Shown here piece after piece: positions 57,586 through 64,000 of a DNA stretch of 64,000 bases. A model generated the notes under the pieces. The model was not told the DNA's origin. It did not search any database and saw only the letters and a list, made by a program, of their open reading frames with translations. Each line of letters opens with the position of its first letter. Within the stretch, counting starts at the first letter, position 1. Source of the DNA: Nitrosomonas mobilis (GTDB taxonomy: Bacteria; Pseudomonadota; Gammaproteobacteria; Burkholderiales; Nitrosomonadaceae); contig NZ_FMWO01000059.1 in the NCBI RefSeq assembly GCF_900103035.1, positions 28,066 through 92,065 on the forward strand, read 5' to 3'. Position numbers and translations under genes: made by a program.

Positions 57586-57954
57586 ATGCAATTGAAGCTA
57601 TTTGTAGTTGTGCTGTGCTTGATAGCATTACCCATACCATCAAAACTGAGTGCGCAGACACCAGACGTCACGCAATGTAAAGGATGTTTGTGCCCAGGTG
57701 ATCCGTGCCGCTTATGTCCGTTGCCACTTAACACCGCTGATCCAGTGCCGGATGATGAACCGCAGACCTGCCGCCGCATCCGCGAAACTGTTCCACCTAT
57801 TTCGGATTTGCCTGGCAGCAATGAATATTTTACCAGCCTGGACAAGGCAACATTGGCGTGTATCCGTAATGGCGGGGATGTTCTTAAAAATTCCAGTCGT
57901 TCATCATTATTCCCGGCGCGCTTTTATTGCAAACCAGGTCTGGTTGAACACTAG
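57586..57954 (+). CDS. Small exported cysteine-rich protein of unknown function
   Basis: 122-aa protein not recognised. A signal peptide (LKLFVVVLCLIALPIPSKLSAQ) is followed by a Cys-rich stretch (CKGCLCPGDPCRLCPLP) and later single cysteines, suggesting disulfide bonds or metal binding in the periplasm. A strong SD (AGGAGG) lies 9-10 nt upstream. It is 23 bp after darP and 29 bp before xth. Confidence 0.7.
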   Translation: MQLKLFVVVLCLIALPIPSKLSAQTPDVTQCKGCLCPGDPCRLCPLPLNTADPVPDDEPQTCRRIRETVPPISDLPGSNEYFTSLDKATLACIRNGGDVLKNSSRSSLFPARFYCKPGLVEH

Positions 57955-57983
57955 GCTATTCAGCCTTTATTGTTTATCTTCCG

Positions 57984-58787
57984 ATGAAAATCGTCACACT
58001 AAACCTGAATGGCTTACGCTCAGCGACCAGCAAAGGTTTTTTTGAGTGGCTGCCCCGACAAAATGCCGATATCGTTTGTGTGCAGGAACTGAAAGCACAA
58101 TTAAGGGATTTAACCGAGACAATGCGTGCACCGGATAATTATCACGGGTATTTTCATTGTGCTGACAAAAAAGGATATAGCGGTGTCGGACTTTATTCCC
58201 GCCGGGAACCGGATAATCTCATTGAAGGTATTGGCATTCCCGAGATTGATCTGGAAGGACGTTTTATAAGAGCGGATTTTGCAAATCTGACCGTCATTTC
58301 GCTTTATTTGCCATCCGGTTCCAGTGGTGAGCATCGCCAGGAAATGAAATATTTTTTCATGGAACGCTTTTTCCCGGTTTTGCAAACATTAGCCGAAAGC
58401 GGGCGTGATGTAGTGTTATGTGGTGACTGGAATATTGCCCACCAGATTATCGACATTAAAAACTGGCGTTCCAACCAGAAAAACTCGGGATTTTTACCAG
58501 AAGAGCGCGCCTGGCTATCAACGTTATTTGATCAATTAAAATTTGTGGATGTGTTTCGCAAAATCAACCGCGAGCCGGAGCAATACACTTGGTGGTCAAA
58601 TCGTGGGCAGGCGTGGCTCAAAAATGTTGGCTGGCGCATCGATTATCAGATTGCCACGCCAGCGCTGGCTGATACCGCCAGATCTGTGTCAATCTACAAG
58701 AACGAGCGGTTTTCCGATCACTCACCATTGATCATCGACTACGACTACGACTACGACTACGACTACGACTACGACTACTCGTTATGA
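57984..58787 (+). CDS. xth: Exodeoxyribonuclease III
   Basis: 267-aa AP endonuclease/3'-exonuclease of base-excision repair. Motifs are LNLNGLRSA, DIVCVQELKAQ, GDWNIAH and the C-terminal FSDHSPLIIDY with the catalytic His. The final residues are seven Asp-Tyr pairs plus Ser-Leu, encoded by a perfect hexanucleotide repeat; homologues normally end at about the first DY. The stop overlaps the next start (ATGA). Confidence 0.95.
   Translation: MKIVTLNLNGLRSATSKGFFEWLPRQNADIVCVQELKAQLRDLTETMRAPDNYHGYFHCADKKGYSGVGLYSRREPDNLIEGIGIPEIDLEGRFIRADFANLTVISLYLPSGSSGEHRQEMKYFFMERFFPVLQTLAESGRDVVLCGDWNIAHQIIDIKNWRSNQKNSGFLPEERAWLSTLFDQLKFVDVFRKINREPEQYTWWSNRGQAWLKNVGWRIDYQIATPALADTARSVSIYKNERFSDHSPLIIDYDYDYDYDYDYDYSL
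58737..58778 (+). repeat. Hexanucleotide microsatellite (GACTAC)x7 at xth 3' end
   Basis: Seven perfect copies of GACTAC encode the Asp-Tyr tail of exonuclease III. As the unit is a multiple of three, length change alters the protein tail by two residues per unit without frameshift and shifts the ampG-like start relative to it by the same amount. Confidence 0.95.
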
Positions 58788-60181
58788 TATCCACTGGCTG
58801 GGGACAGGTATGGCGCATTTATCTGCACCCGCGGGTACTCGGCATGCTGATGCTCGGTTTTTCGGCCGGACTGCCGCTACTGCTGATACTGGGAACGCTT
58901 TCTTTCTGGCTACGTGAAGCAGGCATCGATCGTGCCACCATTGGCTACTTTAGCTGGATTGGTCTCGCTTACGGATTCAAGTGGGCATGGGCACCGCTGG
59001 TAGACAGAATGCCGTTACCTTTGCTATCCCGCTGGCTCGGGCGGCGACGCGCGTGGTTACTGTTATCCCAGTTAGCAATTGCCACTGCATTGATCGGCAT
59101 GGCCAATACCAATCCGGCAGAACAATTATCCCACATGATCTTCTTTGCACTTGCGGTAGCCTTTGCTTCGGCAACCCAAGATATCGCCCTAGATGCTTAC
59201 CGCATCGAGGCCGTCGCAATGCAGTTGCAAGGAGCGATGGCAGCGACTTATCAGGCAGGTTACCGCATGGCAATGATCATGGCCTCGGCTGGTGCGCTAT
59301 GGTTGGCGGCTGCATTCGACCCGACCCCTGGTAGTTATGATTACAATTCCTGGCAAACGGCCTATTATTTTATGGCGGCCTGCATGTCGGTCGGGATAGT
59401 TACCACCTTGATCATTCGTGAACCGGAAGTTTCCAGCAATCTGGAGTTGAATGCGGAAAATGAAAGACTAGGGCGTGAAATTGTATTACGCTGGCACATC
59501 AACGCGCGTTTCTCGGACATGCTGATCTGGCTCTATGGCGCAGTGGTCGCTCCTTTTCGGGACTTCATCACACGCTTTGGTCTGCATGCCTTGCTGATTC
59601 TATCGCTGATTGCGGTATACCGGATTTCGGATGTCGTCATGGGAGTGATGAGCAATCCTTTTTATGTGGACATGGGTTACAGCAAGGATGAAGTAGCGAC
59701 AGTCTCCAAAGTCTATGGCGTAATCATGACGATACTGGGTGCGGTGGTGGGCGGTGTACTAACCGCAAAAACAGGTATCATCCGCACCCTGTTTCTGGGT
59801 GCGGTTTTGTCCGCCGCGACGAATCTGCTGTTCGTATGGCTGGCAAGCAGAGGGCATGATATTAGCGGACTGGTATTTGTTATTTCGGCCGACAATCTTT
59901 CTGCAGGTATTGCTTCATCGGCATTTGTTGCCTACTTGTCGAGCCTGACGCACACCGCCTATTCCGCAACGCAATATGCCATGTTCAGCTCAGTAATGCT
60001 GCTGCTGCCCAAATTCATTGCTGGATTCAGCGGGGAATTTGTCGATGCCTACGGCTATGCCATATTCTTCACCGGTACAGCACTGTTGGGCATACCGGTG
60101 CTGTTTCTAGTATGGAAAGTCGGGCAACTGAGTTTTGAACCGGCGGAAACTAAAATCAGAACACCTGAACACGTCAAGTAA
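58784..60181 (+). CDS. ampG: AmpG-like major-facilitator permease
   Basis: 465-aa MFS transporter with about 12 hydrophobic segments. AmpG-type motifs include MLMLGFSAGLPLLLILGTLSFWLREAG, FKWAWAPLVDRM and ATQDIALDAYRIE. AmpG imports anhydro-muropeptides for cell-wall recycling and links to beta-lactamase induction. It is coupled to xth (ATGA) and converges on pyrC with an 8-bp overlap. Confidence 0.92.
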   Translation: MISTGWGQVWRIYLHPRVLGMLMLGFSAGLPLLLILGTLSFWLREAGIDRATIGYFSWIGLAYGFKWAWAPLVDRMPLPLLSRWLGRRRAWLLLSQLAIATALIGMANTNPAEQLSHMIFFALAVAFASATQDIALDAYRIEAVAMQLQGAMAATYQAGYRMAMIMASAGALWLAAAFDPTPGSYDYNSWQTAYYFMAACMSVGIVTTLIIREPEVSSNLELNAENERLGREIVLRWHINARFSDMLIWLYGAVVAPFRDFITRFGLHALLILSLIAVYRISDVVMGVMSNPFYVDMGYSKDEVATVSKVYGVIMTILGAVVGGVLTAKTGIIRTLFLGAVLSAATNLLFVWLASRGHDISGLVFVISADNLSAGIASSAFVAYLSSLTHTAYSATQYAMFSSVMLLLPKFIAGFSGEFVDAYGYAIFFTGTALLGIPVLFLVWKVGQLSFEPAETKIRTPEHVK

Positions 60182-61235
60182 CCAGTTTCCAGTTAAGACA
60201 ATCACCTGCACCCAGCGGTACTAACTTGCTGTCTGCGAACTCAAGCTGTTCTGGAATTTTCCAAGGCTGCCTGATGAGCGTAATGTAATCCCGATTACGT
60301 GGCAAACGATAAAAATCCGCACCATGAAAACTGGCGAAAGCCTCCAGCCTATCCAACCGGCCAGTCTGCTCAAAAACCGAGGCATAAAATTCGATCGCCG
60401 CATGCGCGCTGTAGATACCAGCGCAGCCGCAGGCCGATTCCTTGAGAGGGACTGGATGTGGCGCACTATCGGTCCCCAGAAAAAATCTGGGGTTGCCGCT
60501 AGTCGCTGCTTCAATGAGCGCCTGACGATGAATTTCCCGTTTCAATACCGGCAAGCAATAATGGTGTGGTCGTAATCCACCGACTAGCAGGGCGTTGCGG
60601 TTTAGCAGCAAATGATGTGGGGTAATGGTTGCAGCAATTTTCCCGGATGTGGTCTGTACAAAATCGACTGCTTCGCGGGTGGTGATATGCTCGAATACGA
60701 TGCGCAGCCCCGGAAAGCGCTGCGTGAGCGGCAACAATACACGGTCAATGAAGATTTTTTCCCGGTCGAAGATATCAATTACCGGATCGACAACCTCCCC
60801 ATGCACAAGCAGTGGCATATCAAGCGCTTCCATTTTTGCCAGCGTGGTATAGCAGCGGGAAATATCGGTCACACCAGCAGTGGAGTGCGTAGTGGCTCCA
60901 GCAGGATAAAGTTTGACGGCATGGATAAAGCCATTGTTTCTGGCGCAGACGATTTCATCTGGTGATGTCGTATCCGTTAGATAAAGCGTCATCAGCGGCT
61001 CGAATTCCATCTCATCCGGGACTGCTGCGAGTATGCGTTCGCGATAAGCCGCTGCCTGTTCGGTATTGATAACCGGAGGATTGAGATTGGGCATGATGAT
61101 CGCCCGCGCAAAACAGCGTGCGGTATCCGACAATACCGATTGCATTGCAGCACCATCGCGCAAATGCAGATGCCAATCGTCTGGCCGAGTGAATGAGATT
61201 ACCTGCTGCTCAGTGGGGTTAAATTGAGTATTCAT
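60174..61235 (-). CDS. pyrC: Dihydroorotase (class II)
   Basis: 353-aa zinc enzyme cyclising carbamoyl-aspartate in pyrimidine synthesis. N-terminal DDWHLHLRDG gives two metal histidines; VKLYPAGATTHS carries the carbamylated Lys; VHGEV, EHITT and GTDSAPHP complete the site. It begins 4 bp inside the rsmI stop (ATGA). Both pyr genes in the window (pyrF, pyrC) are far apart. Confidence 0.96.
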   Translation of the reverse strand: MNTQFNPTEQQVISFTRPDDWHLHLRDGAAMQSVLSDTARCFARAIIMPNLNPPVINTEQAAAYRERILAAVPDEMEFEPLMTLYLTDTTSPDEIVCARNNGFIHAVKLYPAGATTHSTAGVTDISRCYTTLAKMEALDMPLLVHGEVVDPVIDIFDREKIFIDRVLLPLTQRFPGLRIVFEHITTREAVDFVQTTSGKIAATITPHHLLLNRNALLVGGLRPHHYCLPVLKREIHRQALIEAATSGNPRFFLGTDSAPHPVPLKESACGCAGIYSAHAAIEFYASVFEQTGRLDRLEAFASFHGADFYRLPRNRDYITLIRQPWKIPEQLEFADSKLVPLGAGDCLNWKLVT

Positions 61236-62113
61236 AATGCCGCTTTCTGCTTCTCCAGTGCAATTGCATATAATTTCTTGCGGTTCTCACCGGTAATTTC
61301 TGCCGTTAACTGCACAGCATGCTTAAGAGACAGGTCCTTCTGCAGAATGGCGAGTATCTGCTCTGCTTGTGGGTTTAAAAATTCAGTTTGCAAGGGTGGT
61401 TCGATGGCTGCCAATAACAGAACGAACTCTCCACGTAAACGATTAGCATCGGCCTGTAACCAGGTTATCGCATCACCTAATGCACAAGTGTGTATTGTCT
61501 CAAAAACTTTGGTCAGCTCACGTGCAAAAGTAACATCACGTTCCGTACCAAAAGTGCGAGCCATGTCTGCCACAGTTTCGAGTATGCGATGTGGCGCTTC
61601 ATAAAAAACCAGAATACAGGCATATAGCGATTTCAGTGCGGCCAACCTGCGTTGGCGCTCCGCAGATTTTACTGGGAGAAATCCATAGAAAAAGAAATGA
61701 GGTGCCAGCAGACCCGATGCAGATAGCGCACTGATAGCCGCATTGGCGCCGGGTATCGGTACAACATTAAATCCCTGTTCACGCACGCCGCGAACCAGTT
61801 TTGCGCCAGGATCAGATATTGCCGGAGTACCGGCATCCGTAATCAAGGCAACAGATTGGTTATTATTCAAAAATGAAATGATCTTACCAACAGCACTATT
61901 TTCATTATGCTGATGAACCGGGATCACGCGAGTTGTAATCCCATGACGTGACAGCAATTTGTGAGCAGTCTGGACATGTTCGGCTGCGATCACTTCCACT
62001 CCGGACAATATGCTGAGCGCGCGCAAGGTAATATCACTTAAATTACCAATCGGCGTAGCCACAACATATAATATCCCTTTGATTTCTTTCTGCACAATCG
62101 GTAATTTCACCAT
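61232..62113 (-). CDS. rsmI: 16S rRNA 2'-O-ribose C1402 methyltransferase RsmI
   Basis: 293-aa SAM methyltransferase of the tetrapyrrole-methylase fold. Signatures GILYVVATPIGNLSDITLRAL, VALITDAGTPAISDPG and VPIPGANAAISAL are plain. ATG at 62113 (MVKLPIVQ) was chosen because GILYVV is the usual early sequence; the open frame reaches 62182. That ATG shares the palindrome CATG with the divergent lpoA start. ATGA overlap with pyrC. Confidence 0.93.
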   Translation of the reverse strand: MVKLPIVQKEIKGILYVVATPIGNLSDITLRALSILSGVEVIAAEHVQTAHKLLSRHGITTRVIPVHQHNENSAVGKIISFLNNNQSVALITDAGTPAISDPGAKLVRGVREQGFNVVPIPGANAAISALSASGLLAPHFFFYGFLPVKSAERQRRLAALKSLYACILVFYEAPHRILETVADMARTFGTERDVTFARELTKVFETIHTCALGDAITWLQADANRLRGEFVLLLAAIEPPLQTEFLNPQAEQILAILQKDLSLKHAVQLTAEITGENRKKLYAIALEKQKAAL

Positions 62114-63065
62114 GAAAAATTTACTGAGATGTTGTCTGCTATGGTTAATATCATCGACTGGTTTTCTACCTGCTTTTGCCAATCAGCCCGATGAAGGATT
62201 GTTGTCAAATACCGTCCTGCACACCCAAACCAGGCATATTGCACTTCTCCTCCCGCTTGATTCCCCTTCGCTGAGACAAGCCGCGTTTGCGGTACAAAAA
62301 GGCTTCGAAAATGCTGCCCAGCTTGAACCGGGTTTCATCCTGGAAATGGTTTCTTATCCAACTGACGGCAATGAACCAAGCGTTCTGTCAGCCTATCAAC
62401 AAGCGATTGATAATGGAGCTAAAATGGTGATCGGCCCTCTTACGCGAGACGGTGTAGATGCACTGATATCGAGCCATCTGACTTCCCTGCCAACATTGGC
62501 TCTGAATTATCCAACGAAAAAAATGATCGGTTTGTCGACCCAACTCTTTTTTCTTGGTATCAGTGTTGAATTAGAAGCACAGAATGTTGCCCGGATGGCA
62601 GCAGCCAGTGGCCGGCATCATGCTGTCATTCTAGCGGATCGCAGCAAATTATCAAAAAGGCTGAAAGTGGCTTTTGCGGATGCCTGGCTACGAATTAATC
62701 CGGATTTTTCTGCGGAAGACGTGGAAATCGGTTTTCGCGACAAACTCTCCATACTTTCCGGACGCAGCCACAATCAGGATAATATCATTTTCCTTGCACT
62801 CAACTCCCTTAATAGTGGGGCTGTGCGGTCATTCATTCATCAAAGTATCCCGATTTATGCCACTTCCCTTGTATTTAGCAGCAAAGATCCAACTCATACT
62901 GATGAACTAGAAGCAGTCCGCTTTACCGACATGCCATGGTTGGTACAGCCAGAACTTGCTTCGAACCAGCATTATCATTCACCTGACATGCCAACCGATA
63001 TCAATTTGCAAAGATTCTATGCGCTAGGAATTGATGCTTTCCGATTGGCGCATAAAATTTCCTGA
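62112..63065 (+). CDS. lpoA: LpoA-like penicillin-binding-protein activator, 3'-truncated
   Basis: About 317 aa. A signal peptide (LLRCCLLWLISSTGFLPAFAN) is followed by a periplasmic-binding-like domain (IALLLPLDSPSLRQAAFAVQKGFENAA, MVIGPLTRDGV, and RFYALGIDAFRLAHKI) of the LpoA/LppC family that stimulates PBP1A. The usual tail after DAFRLA is absent: the frame ends at FRLAHKIS-stop and an IS1595-family transposase starts 76 bp later. It is probably interrupted by insertion. Typical neighbour rsmI is divergent. Confidence 0.85.
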   Translation: MKNLLRCCLLWLISSTGFLPAFANQPDEGLLSNTVLHTQTRHIALLLPLDSPSLRQAAFAVQKGFENAAQLEPGFILEMVSYPTDGNEPSVLSAYQQAIDNGAKMVIGPLTRDGVDALISSHLTSLPTLALNYPTKKMIGLSTQLFFLGISVELEAQNVARMAAASGRHHAVILADRSKLSKRLKVAFADAWLRINPDFSAEDVEIGFRDKLSILSGRSHNQDNIIFLALNSLNSGAVRSFIHQSIPIYATSLVFSSKDPTHTDELEAVRFTDMPWLVQPELASNQHYHSPDMPTDINLQRFYALGIDAFRLAHKIS

Positions 63066-63140
63066 TTAGTTACTTCTCTCAGAAATCTTGTAAAATCTAC
63101 AAATTGCGAAGAAACGTAGCAAAATCAGAGGAGGATGGCA

Positions 63141-64000
63141 ATGGCGATGAATAAAATTCAGTTTCAGGCAGGCCTGTCACTGCATGAATTTCTGCATCAA
63201 TATGGCACGGAAGCACAATGTGAAGCAGCATTGTTTGCTGCGAGGTGGCCACATGGCTGGAGATGCCTGCGCTGCGATGGGGAGCGATATTCCTGTACCC
63301 ATAACGGCCGCAAGCTATGGGAATGCCTGGATTGTGGCTACCAATGTTCTTCAATTGTCGGCACCGTGTTTGAAAATACTAAATTACCGCTAAGAACCTG
63401 GTTTCTGGCCATTTACTTGATGACGCAAAGCAAGAATGCGGTCAGTGCATTGGAACTCAAACGTCAGCTGGGGGTAAGTTACAAAACGGCATGGTCGATC
63501 AAGCATAAGCTGTTACAGACCATGCTGCTGCGCGAAGAGCAACGCCGTCTGGATGGACGCGTGGAGGTTGACGATGCTTATCTGGGAGGTGAAAGGCCGG
63601 GAAAGCGCGGGCGGGGCGCGGCAAGTAAGACGCCATTTGTAGCGGCAATACAAACAAACAGCGAGGGGAAGCCACTTTATATACGCTTGACCCCCGTAGC
63701 GGGTTTTACATATGAAGCGCTCAAACAGTGGTCGGCTGAATGTCTGTCATCTACTGCACGAGTCGTATCTGATGGTTTGGGGTGTTTCGGGGCGGTTACG
63801 CATACAGCCGCGCAGCATGAGCGCCATATTGTGGGAAGTGGCAAATCTGCTGTGCAGCGTGCCGAGTTTCGCTGGGTCAATACGCTTCTTGGCAATCTCA
63901 AGACTGCCTTCAGCGGAACCTACCATGCATTCAATCACGCCAAGTATGCACAGCGCTATCTTGCAGAATTCTCCTATCGCTTCAATCGCCGTTTTGATTT
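63141..64000 (+). CDS. IS1595-family transposase (partial, runs off the edge)
   Basis: At least 286 codons without stop. Zinc-ribbon motif CLRCDG...CLDCGY at about residues 44-69, then KTAWSIKHKLLQTML, first DDE block VEVDDAYLGGERPGKRG, second aspartate in VVSDGLG, and the C-terminal EFRWVNTLLGNLKTAFSGTYH and AEFSYRFNRRF. ATG at 63141 has GAGGAGG 6 nt upstream. The element appears intact so far; it lies in the 3' end of lpoA. Confidence 0.93.
   Translation, partial: MAMNKIQFQAGLSLHEFLHQYGTEAQCEAALFAARWPHGWRCLRCDGERYSCTHNGRKLWECLDCGYQCSSIVGTVFENTKLPLRTWFLAIYLMTQSKNAVSALELKRQLGVSYKTAWSIKHKLLQTMLLREEQRRLDGRVEVDDAYLGGERPGKRGRGAASKTPFVAAIQTNSEGKPLYIRLTPVAGFTYEALKQWSAECLSSTARVVSDGLGCFGAVTHTAAQHERHIVGSGKSAVQRAEFRWVNTLLGNLKTAFSGTYHAFNHAKYAQRYLAEFSYRFNRRFD

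Overview
The window looks like a chromosome segment of an ammonia-oxidising betaproteobacterium of the Nitrosomonas/Nitrosospira group. This rests on protein resemblance and gene order: a red-type (form IC) RuBisCO operon with its own LysR regulator, betaproteobacterial housekeeping order (def-fmt-rsmB-DUF4390-ntrYX facing lysM-dprA-smg-topB; aroA-cmk-rpsA-ihfB-lapA-pyrF), and dense decayed insertion-sequence debris. No rRNA, tRNA or CRISPR array was recognised.

Layout. 1-4.2 kb: cbbX, cbbS and cbbL on the minus strand, with divergent cbbR; an 18-bp palindrome lies between cbbL and cbbR. 4.2-6.7 kb: flagellar flgM and flgN between stretches of debris (an IS1595-family remnant, a partial MITE, a decayed recJ 5' fragment). 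6.43-16.04 kb: an accessory island bounded by two inverted ~180-bp MITE copies, each flanked by ATAA. It carries four tightly packed co-directional genes: a SNF2-like helicase, an AIPR-family protein with an apparent Mrr-type nuclease motif, a type III (beta-class) adenine methyltransferase whose middle third is AT-rich, and a type III Res helicase-nuclease. This is the best candidate in the window for an undescribed or little-described system: a type III restriction-modification pair joined to a SNF2 motor and an AIPR protein. 16.1-21.4 kb: recJ and mfd. 21.4-25.4 kb: a degenerate HD-GYP protein, an EAL protein and a photolyase. 25.3-27.4 kb: an EI24 membrane protein and two small exported proteins. 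27.4-28.1 kb: IS remnants.

28-37.9 kb: alanine dehydrogenase, two cyclophilins, cysS, then the pyrF-lapA-ihfB-rpsA-cmk-aroA block read leftwards. 38-43.4 kb: topB, smg, dprA and a LysM protein on the minus strand. 43.5-50.5 kb: def, fmt, rsmB, a DUF4390 protein, ntrY and an ntrX with a ruined AAA+ P-loop. 50.8-53.8 kb: yebC-ruvC-ruvA-ruvB, in which ruvC seems to need an ATT start. 53.9-60.2 kb: a host-attachment-family protein, a phosphoribosyltransferase, pmbA, darP, a Cys-rich exported protein, an exonuclease III with a 7x hexanucleotide repeat at its 3' end, and an AmpG-like permease. 60.2-64 kb: pyrC and rsmI (minus), and lpoA, which appears cut short by an IS1595-family element that runs off the right edge.

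Much of the core is DNA metabolism (recJ, mfd, phr, topB, dprA, ruvABC, xth), translation and tRNA/rRNA modification, and nucleotide synthesis. The island's four genes have clearly higher GC than the debris around them, except inside the methyltransferase target-recognition region.
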